This document shows, piece by piece, positions 9,576 to 20,515 of a DNA stretch of 57,583 bases (the first letter of the stretch is position 1; each line of letters starts with the position of its first letter). Origin of the DNA: Schizophyllum amplum (Eukaryota; Basidiomycota; Agaricomycetes; Agaricales; Schizophyllaceae); the NCBI GenBank assembly GCA_007026445.1, contig VDMD01000139.1, forward strand, positions 1-57,583. The letters are read 5' to 3'. The notes beneath the pieces are model-generated. The model was not told where the DNA came from and made no database searches. It saw nothing but the letters and a program-made list of their open reading frames with translations. The translations under genes were made by a program, and so were the position numbers.

Positions 9576-11498
9576 ATGCCGAAAACGCGTGACCTTACTC
9601 TTGAACTCAGTGACCTTATCGAGCGCGTCATCCGCCTGTCTCCCACCGGCTCTGGGGTCTTGCCTCCAACATCGGCAAAGTCCAAACTTGTCGCACAGAT
9701 TGAGACGATAGTGAAAAATCCGAGCCTCTTCACCGAGCTGCTAGCTGTTTACACAGCTTACACGCAAGAACAGGACACAAGTCGCGAAATCGATATCTCA
9801 CCCGCCTTACGCTCGCTCGAGACGCTCGGCACTCTCTGTATCCTCGCCATCACGGCGCTCCGAAGCGAGGTTAAACTCACAGGCCGTGTGTGCGAGCTCC
9901 TGCGACGGATCTGGCATCCGCTCGTCGAATGGCTCGATATCCTGCATCCTGGCCATGAGCTGGTGCCCGTCGGCAGTCACGTTATGCGCTCGCTCATCCC
10001 GCTATACTCCTTCATTTTTCAGCAAAAGACGTCGCTCGTCACCGCTCTCGAGGACGCGCCATGTGTCTATCAGTACGGCATCTCGCTCTGGCTGCACTTC
10101 CCTGCCTCGCTCCCCGCCGGGACTCCCCCAGACCAACTGGTCCCGCAGTTCGCGGGCCTATGCGAGATGGTCAAGGGCGCGCTGATGGATTCGAATGCAC
10201 AGCTCGACGTGCTTGCGGTGGAGTACGGCCTGCGCGCGGTCAACTTCAATGTGCCACGCTTCTGCCGGCTCGCACTAGGCGGCGTGAATTGCGCGCTGGA
10301 TCACTGGAGCATCTCGCACGCGCAAGACCTCGCCATGCACCAGCTGGAGCTTTTATATGATCTTGTGGTGCGGCAGCCGGGCGTATTCCGGATGCACTCG
10401 CGGTCCTTTGTGCGCAATCTCAGCAGAATTGCACGTGCGCTGGACGCACTGCCCGACGGGCGGGATCCCGCCATCGGCGCCTGCGTCATACTGCTGGGCA
10501 TGGCGATGGGCGACGAGAGCGGCGAGGTCGCGGCTTGGGTGGTCAGAGAGCCTGTCATGCCGTTGATGCTTGAGATTGACGGAGAGGAGGACGAGCCGGA
10601 GGTGGGATCGCTGAGGTGGGCCCTGTCGGACGGGCTCAGCGGAATCGCCCGCAAGACGGTCTTCTACTCGGTCGTGCGCGCGCTTTGCCGGCATCAGCTT
10701 CGCCCAGAACACTGGTTACGGTTTGGCAAGGGGCCTACGCGAGAGGTGATCGGCGAGGTGATGTATAGACGGGTGAATTTGTTTCGCAAGGAATATCGCA
10801 AGACGGATTGTGCCAATGCGCAGGTTTGTCGCATGCTGCTGGTACCATCATGATTATTGACATCTTCCCAGTGCCCTCGTAAAGGGACTCCTGTCCATTC
10901 GCGGCACTGCGCGTGCTTTTACATCCGCTACTGCTCTCGCACGTGTCAGAGAACGGACTGGGCAGAGCATCGATCCGACTGTCTGTCGTACCTACGCTGG
11001 GAGGCGGAAGGGCTGGAAGGTCAGGTTTTTTACGTCTCCCATCATGTTTGCAGCTGATCCTGACTTAGTTTTTTAGATATACGCGCGGCCGGTTTCAGCC
11101 GCAAGGAGCTCAACTTTATCTCGAATCTATCAAGGTATTATGTCGACCAGCACGTTGTTCGGATCCTCGGGGACATCGACCGGATCGCGGGCCATTCGCA
11201 GACAACGCCGCTAATCTTGCTCACGGTCGATCTGGTTTCTATGCCACCGACACACATGGTGAAGCTACGAAAGCCTTCGCCGATATTCGGCCCTAGCGCG
11301 GGTGATATCATTGTCTATGTGAGCGTGATGACGCCGAACGGCAACGGTCCGTTGAGGGCAGCCATACTCGACTACTCACGCGAGGAGTTGGACAGTTTTG
11401 CAGAGGGGAGAGTGGAGGAGGATTCGGGAGTCCTTGTAGATGGGCGTCGTGATCCGCCGTCTGAGGTGGTGCCACTAGTTATCGAAGATGTTGATTGA
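9576..11498 (+). CDS. MYND-type zinc-finger protein, divergent member (3 exons)
   Basis: Exons 9576-10823, 10872-11019 and 11077-11498 give 605 aa. Residues 1-416 form a helix-rich N-terminal region shared distantly with the other four MYND genes here (LVEWLDILHPGH resembles their ALKWLAFFHPGD; ISLWLHFP resembles FDLWLHFP). Exon 2 encodes a MYND finger beginning near residue 412 (CANAQC, then HCACF, YCSRTCQ, DWAEH and C). A C-terminal domain of ~140 aa follows. MYND fingers mostly mediate protein-protein contacts, and the partner is unknown. As in the other copies, the third and fourth metal ligands are spaced C-x-C rather than the usual C-x2-C. No frameshift is seen, so this is the least damaged and most diverged member. 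Confidence 0.8.
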
Positions 11499-12046
11499 CG
11501 AATTTTGAACCACTATATTTTCTTGATTTCCAGACAGTGTGGCTGTGGGCCATCCTGATTACCGAGCAGCTGTAATATCTCTCGGGAATTGGTGAGATTT
11601 TCGTCGAATGTATACTACAGCCGAAAATCAGACCTGTCGTACAGTTTCTCACGCCCCTGACAGCCTTCTTCGGCTCCCGTCGAACGCTCATGCTCCTGTT
11701 CTCACCTCTCAAGATCTCACCCTTCAATCGCTTGCACTTTGTGGTGCTTCGCAGCCGACGTCAACACTACCGGATCCCTTTGTCCTCGAGAGTCTCTGTC
11801 TGTAATCTCAACACGCGCACGGGATCAACTTTCGAGATTCTTCCGGTCGACACGGTATCGCGCTCTGTCTACCTTCCTTCTCCTTCTCTCCAGAGTCGCT
11901 CTTCTTCAACTTGACCTCATACGCCGGAGTCTCTATCTCATCTCACGTGCCCTCGTCTTCAGGCTCGTTCCTCACCGCCACTGGACTCGCATCTGCATCA
12001 CCCAAACCAGCATACTGGCCCTTCATCATCCCCACAGCCGCCGACC
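11499..12046. other. Intergenic / probable promoter of the 12047 gene
   Basis: The + strand is increasingly pyrimidine-rich towards 12047 (runs of ctc, tctc and ttcct), typical of a fungal promoter or 5'UTR. No repeat or RNA gene is seen. Confidence 0.35.
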
Positions 12047-12922
12047 ATGTCCTTCACCATGACGCACGCCATCACCCTGCCCTACCCTCTCCCCGCCGTC
12101 CTCTCCGCCCTAGCAAATGAGGACAAATTGGAACGACTGCAGCGACTGGCGCCCGAGGCGCAGGTCTTCACGCTGTTGCCGGGGGACGAGGTGCGGGTGG
12201 AGAAAGAAGCGCTCGCCAGGCTTCAGCGGGAGGCGCACCCGAAGACGGCGCAGGGGTTACCACGGCCGATGGATCTTACGCCAGTGCATGGCAAAGACAC
12301 ACTGGGTGGCGATGGAGAGACGATGGGTGACGGAGGGACTGCGGGCGGCGACGCAGAGACGGTCGCCGGTGGGAAGGCCACAGCGCCAGTCCCCAGATCA
12401 GTCACCGCCGACACCTTCATCACCCTCCCTCGCACCCACTTCGAATTCTCTGGGACCGTATCTGCGCTCTGTGGGCTGGTACATTCGCAGCTCGGCGTCA
12501 CTGGGTGTCAGATCGTGTATTCGGGCGCCTCCGGCGTGGTGGAGAGAGGTTGCAGCGCAAACGCGCCCGTCGTCGACGCAAACACGCTACTTGACGACAC
12601 GGGTGCCGGTGCTGCCGGTCTCCCAAACGCCCATGGCACGCCCATTGTGCTCTTCGAGAGCGCGGTTCAGGGGCGCGGGATCCGAGAGCTGAAGCTTAGG
12701 ACGTTCCGAGTGGTGTCCGTCGAGGCGGTCGAGTCGCCGCACGACCGTCCGGGTGGTTCATCTCGCACAAAACCTCGTAAATCTCTCACCGAAGTTCGCG
12801 AAACGGTCTGGGGCACCTGCCCAAACTACCTAGCTCCGCTTCTCCGCGTCCTAGCGCCACGCGTGCATCGCGCACACATGGAGGAGTACTGGAAGTTGTT
12901 TGAGGACGAGGAGGGGGCTTGA
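12047..12922 (+). CDS. Single-exon protein, possibly SRPBCC (START/Bet v1) fold
   Basis: An intact 291-codon frame starts at an ATG in good context (gccgaccATGtcc) and needs no introns. The N-terminus (THAITLPYPLPAVLSALAN) and the C-terminus (a helix ending AHMEEYWKLFEDEE) resemble the opening strand-helix and closing long helix of SRPBCC ligand-binding proteins. The middle contains a Gly/Asp-rich disordered insert (residues ~75-120), then strand-like segments (TFITLPRTHFEFSGTVSAL and VLFESAVQGRGIRELKLRTF). If the fold is right, it would bind a hydrophobic ligand. No catalytic residues are visible, no neighbour suggests a pathway, and the family call rests on overall pattern only. Confidence 0.65.
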   Translation: MSFTMTHAITLPYPLPAVLSALANEDKLERLQRLAPEAQVFTLLPGDEVRVEKEALARLQREAHPKTAQGLPRPMDLTPVHGKDTLGGDGETMGDGGTAGGDAETVAGGKATAPVPRSVTADTFITLPRTHFEFSGTVSALCGLVHSQLGVTGCQIVYSGASGVVERGCSANAPVVDANTLLDDTGAGAAGLPNAHGTPIVLFESAVQGRGIRELKLRTFRVVSVEAVESPHDRPGGSSRTKPRKSLTEVRETVWGTCPNYLAPLLRVLAPRVHRAHMEEYWKLFEDEEGA

Positions 12923-12984
12923 GGAGTAAGGGGAAGCAGAGGTGGGAGTGAAGCAGAGTGTAGGCTAGGACAGGGTTGCGGATA

Positions 12985-13344
12985 CTGTAATGGCATGCTG
13001 AATGGCAACAGTCACGTGACTGTCACGCTCTGACACGGGGCAACATCGGCCCAGTGATGCGTGACGGCAACGCCTTCAAGCAACATCCACCGCGTGTGGA
13101 ATATAATTAGGTGCACTTCGTCAAACGGAGGCCAAGATTCCACGTCAGGCAGGGACCCGCGGTGCACTAAAAAGGCCATAGGCGCGTCCGGGAAGAAAAA
13201 TTGCATTTTTAGAGGATTTTTGGACGATTTTTGGCCAAAAATACGTGACAAATGGGCAACAAGAGCTCACCGTGATGCGTGACGTGAAGCAACGCAACAA
13301 GCCCTCCGTGATGCGTGATGTTGCGATTCAGCATGCCATTACAG
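12985..13344. mobile_element. MITE-like element with ~33-bp TIRs and TA target duplication
   Basis: The left end (from 12985, starting CTGTAATGGCATGCTGAAT) and the right end (up to 13344, ending ATTCAGCATGCCATTACAG) are inverted copies matching over about 33 bases with few differences. Both ends are flanked by TA (12983-12984 and 13345-13346), as expected for a Tc1/mariner-type non-autonomous element. The interior has subterminal copies of GTGATGCGTGA and a perfect palindrome cagtcacgtgactg near 13010-13023. No transposase frame is present in the 360 bp. Confidence 0.75.
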
Positions 13345-13346
13345 TA

Positions 13347-15600
13347 GACTGAGGCCCGAAGCGACTGATGAGGATACTGTACAGTAGGGAAGCAATTGAT
13401 GCAGGAGAAGTGGGTATGATAGAGACGAGGGCATACGAGGGGTCTATTCTCGACGCAAAGCGACACCGTTATCGTGTCTGCCAAAGCTTTAGCGGGACAA
13501 AGATACCTACCGGTACTAGTAGAGAAACGAGAGTATAAACCGTGGGAACGCTTGAATTGTAACCCCGCTCGGCAAATCCCGATTTCAATCATCCTGTTCG
13601 GCGCCCTCATCTGGGCATATATGCGCCCTCGCGATTCTCCGTCATATGCTGGCTGCTTACGCAAGAACAACAAAGGGCGAATACTTCATCAGATGCACGC
13701 TCGCACCAAGGACAGTCAGTCGATCGTCGCGCTCTCAGACGCGAGCCGTTGCCATTTTGTGACCGCAATTTGCTTGAATCCTAGCTGCATGAGTGCTTGA
13801 TCTGAGTGTCGCGTTTCTTCGGCGTTTGAACTTTGTTGCTCATGCACTGGGTGCCCTCGGTTGCTCGCGCTATCCGACTGCAGACTTGCAAGGGCGCTTC
13901 TTCGTTTTTCCCATTCGAAACCACCTCGGTTTCTGACTTTCATTCGCCGGACTCTCGCTATCTGCGCTCGTCGGGGCCTGCTATCTAGCTTTCGAGTGCG
14001 CGCACTTGAGTGATCGAACACGTCATCAGCTAAGTCTTCGCCCTTAGCCAACTGTCCGCCTTTACCGCTGACTCATATGCGTTTCGTGGACCTCCCTTCG
14101 ATTTCTGACGAACGAGAGTTCTGAATGTGGCTCATAACCATTCATGAACATGTGTAGATGTATACAGGTAAGCCCTATTGGACTACTCTACACGCTAGTC
14201 CTTCAAAACATTGACGATGCTTTAGCTGTAGACTGAGCACGCGTTACCAGAAGCCTGCGTGTCAAACTATATGCCCGGCTAGATGTCGGCGACATTGTCA
14301 ATCATACGCTTGCGAGCGAGCTTCTCAGGGCCCGATGCACTATTCTCTGACCTTGACGCGCAACAGCGGGACCGCGATGCGCGACGAGCGGCCCTCGATG
14401 CCCAACAATCCCCGCGACGCACAGCCATGATAAATCCTGTAGCCCTCAGTAGGGCGCAGTGCCCCCCTCCGCGCTTCTGCCGCACACCTCGTCGGTTTCT
14501 CGTGGTCATTCAAGGTACGACGCTCTCGCTGACAGGCACGGTAATGTGACTGATTGGGGGACTTAAGCAGGTTGATTGTGCGGCGTCTTCTAGCTGCCTG
14601 AATGTACTAAGCGCCCTGATAGCCTTGCCGGCTTTCCTTTTTGATCGGCGGTTTGGCCTCTCGCCGATGCATGACGCTCTCTTCACGGAACAAATCCTTC
14701 GCCGCGTAGGCCGTAGCCCACGATGAATGTGTTATAGCGCGCAATGGCAGATCATCAATATAGAAGTCTCGCTCTCGATGAAGGCCATCCCGTGGAAGAC
14801 CGTGTTCTGTATTGCAGGTGCGCTGGTCTGGCTTGTTCTTGCGCTCTATGAAATAGCGCTCGCGCTCGGTGGTATCGTTTGTGCGCTCAATTGTATCGCT
14901 CATGCGTCCGTCTGCATTGCTCTTACGCGCGTCGCTATTCCTCCAGCGCCTTTCCTGATTCCATCACTCATCGCTGACAGAACATCCGCCAGACTAACAC
15001 ATACATCGCAGCTCAGCGCCCTCTAGTCGCGTTGTCAAGCTGCGCTGAACGCGGACGCCGCACCGGAGGCCATCACCCTACTTTATGTCTCCACTAGAAT
15101 GACTCCTTGGTAATCCAGTGGGGTTGGGTCCTGATCTTCAGGGCTTCAGACGCGTAGGTGAGCGACCCGCTAGCGCCACTTTTGGATCGATGCAGGTCGA
15201 CTCAACTGCAAGAAAAGAAGTGCTCTTGGACGGACCCCTCCCGCCTCCGCCAAGATGAGCGTCAATCACCTCCGCGAATCCCGGAGACGCCACTTGAAGC
15301 GCTATAGTAAGTGTCATATCAAAGAGTTACTGCATACTGAAGCGACATATCAGGCTTCAGATGCGAAGCGCTCACAGAACGGGGACAAGGAACAAGGGCT
15401 ATAGATTTCGCTCGAAGGAGGAGGTACGAGAGCTGTGGAGCGCGTGAGTTTCTGCATCCGCGCGCGCCGGCGGACGCGCATCACTAATTCGTCCCTCAGG
15501 TAGTACTTATGCACCCCCAAGCAGTACCTGCGCGTCTCCTCAGGATTCCTGTACTCCTCGCGCGTCAATTCCTCTAGCTCTCGCTCCATAGACTTCTCGC
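13347..15600. other. Gene-poor stretch with short repeats
   Basis: Only short open frames are present. Around 14340-14410 there are imperfect repeats of gcgacgagcggccctcgatg type. On the - strand, frames at 14903-14607 (Glu/Arg-rich) and 15628-15350 could be exons of one gene, but I found no convincing splice chain, and the ATG at 15628 lies only 13 bp from the divergent hydrolase ATG. A palindromic tactgtacagta lies at about 13376-13387. Confidence 0.35.
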
Positions 15601-15641
15601 TATCGACGTTCCGTTTAACACTATCCATTCCATCCGCGAAA

Positions 15642-17280
15642 ATGACCGAAGCTGGACGGACGCCGCTCGAAGCGCATACGACCGTTCTACCCCCGGACAA
15701 CACCTACCCCCTCTTCATCGTCGGCACGCGGTACCGGCTGCCCTCCCCATACCGCGCCGCCATCCGCCACGTCGATCCCTCCGCGCCCACCGTCGTCCTC
15801 CTACACGCCATCGGCTTCCACAAGGAGGTCTGGGAGCCAACGATCACGGCCCTGCTGCGCGCGGCGGGGCCTTCTGTGCAGGAGGCCTGGGCCATCGAGT
15901 GCCCAAATCACGGCGCGTCGGCGGGATTGAATAGGGAGAGGCTGGGGGATATGAAACGTGAGTAGGAAAAATTCATCTGAGCTTGCTCGCAAGCAATGCA
16001 CTGACGCGTCGTCCCGAATAGTTCAGAGCGCAGGCTACGCGGCTGCGGCACATCGATTTCTGGAAAACGTCGCCGACCTGCGATCACGCCCGCTGGTTGG
16101 CATCGGGCACTCGCTCGGGGGGATTGCGCTGTGCGTGGTACTTTTTTTATCTCGCGCGATTATGCTCGCGCTAGTATTTCCCATGCACTAACGCGTCGCC
16201 TTACTTAGCACAATCCTCCAGCGCATCCCGCCACTTCTGCCGTTCACATCCCTCATCATTGTTGAGCCCGTTCTCTTGGCCGTACCTCGGCCACGCATCG
16301 AGCGGCTGCGCGTACGGCTGCGTGGCCGGGCGCTGGGGCGGAAGGACGCGTGGCGAACCCGAGAGGCGGCGGAGGCGTACTTCAGGAAGGCGCCGTGGGA
16401 TGGGAGGGTTGTTGATTTGTTTGTGGTGAGTGTTATGTTCTTGGAGAGTGTGGAGAGTGCGTTCGCCATGGACAGGATCACGAGAGGGGGCAGAAGTAGG
16501 AGAGGAGACGACGATATGAGAGGGAATGAAGGTTTGAGAGAGAGAATGGGATGATGCTGACGATGGGTGCTTGTAGGAGCACGGGCTCGTACGGGACGAT
16601 CGGAGAGGCGGGGTGACGCTGGCGTGTTCGAGGGAGCAAGAGGAGGTGAGTGAGGGCGCCTAGAAGGCGATGCATACGTAGCTGCGCTAGGACTGGAGCT
16701 AACACTTTGCTTGCAGACAATGTACATGGATATGTACGGCCCGACAGCTCCCCTCGACTATCTGCCACAGATGTGCTCGGATATCCCGGTACACCTCGTC
16801 CTAGGCTCGCCGAACGATGTCATGTGCGTGGCAGCTTCATGGTCTCTCACCATCGCTCCTCGCCGCTGTCGGTCGTCATCTTCTTCCTCGTTTGCGACGC
16901 CGCAAACACTACATCGTCGCGCTCCCCGTTGTAGCTCCTCTGTAGCTGTTGGCTTATCCTCCTCGCCTCGCTGTCTACACGTCGTACGCCTCTGCTCGCT
17001 ATGCTAACGCCATTACCATAGGGCCGCCGACCTCCACGCCGCTCTCCTCACCGGGCGCATCCCCTGGACCTCCGTCGCTCGCATTCCACAAGCAGGCCAC
17101 TTCGTCCCAATGGACGCGCCGGACGCGCTCGCGGTGGTCTTGGCGGGCATGCTGCCGAGGATAGAAGAAATGAGGGTTCCGGGAATACAGCGTGAGAGAG
17201 AGCAGCGCGTACATGAAGCGTACGCGATGGAGATGGCACGGAGAGAGGAGGGGGCGCCCGTTGTTGTGGCGCGGCTGTGA
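15642..17280 (+). CDS. Alpha/beta hydrolase (6 exons)
   Basis: Exons 15642-15957, 16022-16130, 16209-16425, 16577-16645, 16717-16823 and 17022-17280 keep frame throughout and give 358 aa. The oxyanion-hole strand is PTVVLLHAIGFHKEVWEP, the nucleophile elbow is GIGHSLGG with Ser at about residue 136, the likely acid is Asp in LVLGSPNDVM, and the catalytic His is in AGHFVPMDAPDALA. The order and spacing fit a soluble alpha/beta-hydrolase of the AB_hydrolase_1 type, which act as esterases, lipases or epoxide hydrolases; the substrate cannot be read from the sequence. No signal peptide is seen, so it is probably intracellular. Introns 3 and 5 (151 and 198 bp) are longer than the rest. The gene ends well before the MYND copy at 17647. 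Confidence 0.85.
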
Positions 17281-17577
17281 TGACAGCGTAGTGCTTGCCG
17301 GTTGTATGGACCTACATCTTAAACGCACGCCTGACCGGTAGAATCAGAAAAATCTTGCGCTACGGTGATAACTTGCGGTGGATTATCCAAACAAAATTGG
17401 CTCAAGTTTGAGTGAGTGACGCCAAATCACGTGCCCAGAGGGACAGTGACGTATCATCACGACTTCTGTTCTTCGTCGCAAACACCCATCGCGAGGAGCT
17501 TTCAAAACTTGCCTGTATCGCTTTGAGTCGCATACCACGCGGGCCAATACTCCTGCAGCATTGCTTCAGAAGCCTTC

Positions 17578-17640
17578 GTGAGTGCAGATACGCATGCCTG
17601 GACAAAAATTTGACCGAGGTCTTGTTCTTTGTTGTTGTAG
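17578..17640 (+). other. 5'UTR intron of MYND copy
   Basis: GTGAGT at 17578 and TTGTAG at 17635-17640 bound a 63-bp intron six bases before the ATG. The region from about 17450 also matches the upstream flank of the - strand copy at 43.7 kb (shared tcgcaaacacccatcgc). Confidence 0.65.
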
Positions 17641-17646
17641 GCCGAC

Positions 17647-19687
17647 ATGAGCAGAACAGCGTCGAACCACGCCGCGCGTCATCTGGCCAGGAATCCTCAC
17701 CGAAATCATGATGTGTATATCAGACGTGTTCATGACCTTGGATTGCAGCTGAACGGTGAACGCGACTGGGCCGCCGGCCCCGCGTCTAATCCTCGCGATG
17801 CTCTATCGAAAATACGAGCTCTCATGAACGACAGAATCGACCCCGTATTCTCCTCGCTATTCGACGATCTCCCGGAGTCCGGATATCTGCTCGAGGATGA
17901 CGACGTCGTCGGCGTCGTTCTGGAAGACCTGGATCGCTTCAGCATGATCTGCGAGGCCGTATGCAACGTTGCGGACTTGGGACCGTATAGCGATCTGGAC
18001 GATAGACTGTACGCTATGTGGCCTCATGCGCTGAAGTGGCTCGCCTTCTTTCACCCGGGCGACGGAAGGATCCGTCCCCCGACGACAGCGCCGAACTTGC
18101 ACCTCGTCCTTACTAACCTCGCACTCGTCTACCTGTCGATGTTCCAGGCCAACCGGGGTCATGCCGAGCGTCTGTTTGTCGAACGTCCCGACATGCTGCA
18201 TCCCGTGTTTGACCTCTGGCTTCACTTCCCGCGATATGTCCCACCTGTCGCACGACAGCCAGAATTCGACCCAGTCGACACGATCCACAACATCCTGAAT
18301 GTCATATCGTACATGCACAACCTCGTAGCCGGGTGGGACCATCCCCATGTCCAGCGTCGCTCGAGAAAGATGCCCATCAACAAAGACGACGCTCGCGATA
18401 TCTTCATCCGCGAGCTTCAGCGGCACGCTCGCGGCAAAGGTGGCCTGCATGTCCACTTCGCCAAACAGAACCAATATCTCGCGGAGCTGCCGATGCCGCC
18501 ACGGCTAGCCGATCAGGTGTGGTATATCCACTTCCAGCTGCAGACGGAGGTCCTGAACCTTCCCATGTTCCGGCTCGATGTATCCCCTCGCTCGTTCCTG
18601 AGATCTGTCGTCTCCGCCGGAGAGTGCTGTATCGAGCGCGGGCTGCACACGTACGCGCTCCGCGCGGTCGATATCATCTCGCTGGTTTGCGAGGCTGGTG
18701 GCAACAACCGAACGCTCATTCGATCCATCGAGGCGGGCGCGTACACCCTGCTCTCAAACGCCGGCGAGGTTCTCAAAGAGGATCGCTCCGTCGCCGCTTT
18801 GTCCCATCGGATATCCCTCGGGATAGCTCAGCAATCGGTCTTGCGCGCGTTCCATCGCATTCACGGTGATCGTTTCGTTTCCTCTGACAAGCTACCCGGG
18901 GATCCGACGCGAGCAACGTACGCCGAGACAGTTTTCCATAACTACTGCTACCGATACACCCTCTACGCGGCCGTGTGCAAGAAAGGCGCAGGATTGGCGC
19001 ACATGCCTTGCTCGAACGAGACGGTGGGTTACTGAAACATCATTATATGTGGTCAAATCTAACGCATGAGTTCGCCAGGGCCCGCACGTGCGCGGCGGGG
19101 TTCGTGTCTGTCCTTGTGGAGAGGGATTTTACTGCTCGAAAGAATGTCAACGGAAGCACTGGCGCGCAGGACATAGAACAAACTGCTGCGCAGCCGATGG
19201 CCCTTGGGGTCTGCATGGTACGTATATCCTTTCTCTGTCCGTTCTCTATCGGGATTCTGTCCACTGCTGTTACCTGCATCCAGTTCCAAACCGGGTCCAT
19301 CAAACTCCGAATATTCTCACCTTTTCCCTTCCCAAGCCGTCTCCTGATCTCCCGATAGGTCTCATCAGCCTGGGCGATATTCTATACCTCAACGTCGAGG
19401 CGAACCTGTGCATCCGCCAGCGGCCCCCGGCAGTCGTATCCGGAGTGCTGGAGGTATACAGGCAGGGAAGACAACCTATCATCGTCATCGAGGCTATTCA
19501 GGAGTATCCGGGAACTTACGCATCGGTGCGATCTTTTGAGGACGATGTATTCGCAGCATTACTTGCAGATCCGACAGAGCCCATACATGAAGCGTTCATC
19601 GAGGTGCGGATCACTCTGGGGCGCACGAGGCATGCGCGCATCCTTCCCTTTAAGTATGACATCGCGTATTTTACGAAGACGGCGTAG
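17647..19687 (+). CDS. MYND-type zinc-finger protein, intact copy (3 exons)
   Basis: Exons 17647-19023, 19079-19217 and 19359-19687 encode 614 aa without interruption, so this copy is the best reference for the group. Residues ~20-455 are a conserved N-terminal domain of unknown function (landmarks DLDDRLYAMWPHALKWLAFFHPGD, HPVFDLWLHFPRYVPP, DARDIFIREL and GKGGLHVHFAKQNQYL). The MYND finger starts in the last codons of exon 1 (PCSNET) and runs through exon 2 (RVCPCG, YCSKECQRKHW, GHRTNC). A ~110-aa C-terminal domain begins GLISLGDILYLNVEA and ends near LPFKYDIAYF. The finger has a C-P-C pair where C-x2-C is usual. Predicted to be cytoplasmic or nuclear; a partner is not evident. Confidence 0.85.
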
Positions 19688-19789
19688 CCGTGCTCTTGCG
19701 GTGCAATTTGTTGACCTCACTTCTTGGACACGGCGCGTTTGGATGGTTATATACATCTATATTGCTTGTCAAGTTGTCGATGCTGTGAA

Positions 19790-20120
19790 ATTGTTAATGA
19801 ACCAGAACTTCCATACACGCGGATGTCAAACGAGTAGCACGAGCGACAGCGTATACTTACAAGCGCTACAAAACGTGTACATCATGATAGATACGCAGAT
19901 AAAGTGTACCTACACAGTACCCGAGGCACCAGATCTCGCCCTCCTCGCGCCAAGCTCAGCCGTCGTCCACCACCGACTGCAGGCTCACAAGGGGAACCAA
20001 AGAATGTCGACCGGACATGTTTCCCATGGCCTCTTCATGCGCCATCTCCATCTCTTTGTGCGCCCTCAACACCTCTTTGTGCGCCCTCAACGGCGCCGCC
20101 TCTTCGAAGTTTGAGTCTGT
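19790..20120 (-). pseudogene. Duplicated block with C-terminal relic of a minus-strand gene
   Basis: This ~330-bp block recurs at about 23630-24120 (shared landmarks acgagtagcacgag, ctacaaaacgtgtaca, ccagatctcgcc and aggctcacaag). On the - strand a short frame reads LRAHKEVLRAHKEMEMAHEE and ends VSLQSVVDDG-stop near 19960. In the second block the same position carries a 21-bp repeat encoding RALKETS/RAHKETS. I read it as the 3' end of a coiled-coil-like gene left behind after duplication. The 5' part is not present. Confidence 0.4.
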
Positions 20121-20139
20121 TTGAACTTTGACTGATTAA

Positions 20140-20515
20140 TATGTGTCTAGATGTGCACACGGAGTGTATCTGTAGTCAATGTCCAGTGGTGCGTCGTGTT
20201 ACAGCAGTATACTACAATAAGTCGTGCTCGTCAAACTCGAGCTCACCGCCGATGCCTGGCTGAGCTCACCAATGACTCCGATACACGTGCCAGTGCCGCG
20301 GGAACTGTGACATGCGGTCATTAACTGTGACGTGTGATCACGACAGTTCTTGCCTTTGTTCCAAACGCGCAGCATCGGGATTCATCTGCCCCGTTCGCAT
20401 AGTACCGCGCGAACGACTACTATCCCTGAGTGAGCTCTCTTCAAGTCCTACGTGAGAGTGTATATGCGCATGTCAGTGACATTGACTGAGGCTTTTCTTT
20501 GTCAGTGTAGGCGAC
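20140..20515 (+). promoter_or_regulatory. Conserved upstream block of MYND copies at 20.5 and 32.1 kb
   Basis: This stretch and 31755-32099 are clearly homologous (tctagatgtgcaca, gtcgtgttacagcagtatac, gcctttgttccaaacgcgca, gcgaacgactactatccctg). It includes the promoter and 5'UTR of the gene at 20516. A 5'UTR intron runs from GTGAGA at 20452 to GTGTAG at 20510 (59 bp). Confidence 0.65.

Noticed and set aside
15350..15628. Minus-strand frame of ~90 codons (Arg/Glu-rich, with YCLGVHKYYLRDELVMR)
   Set aside because: It looks somewhat protein-like, but its ATG is 13 bp from the divergent ATG of the hydrolase gene and no downstream exon could be joined. Left as unsupported.
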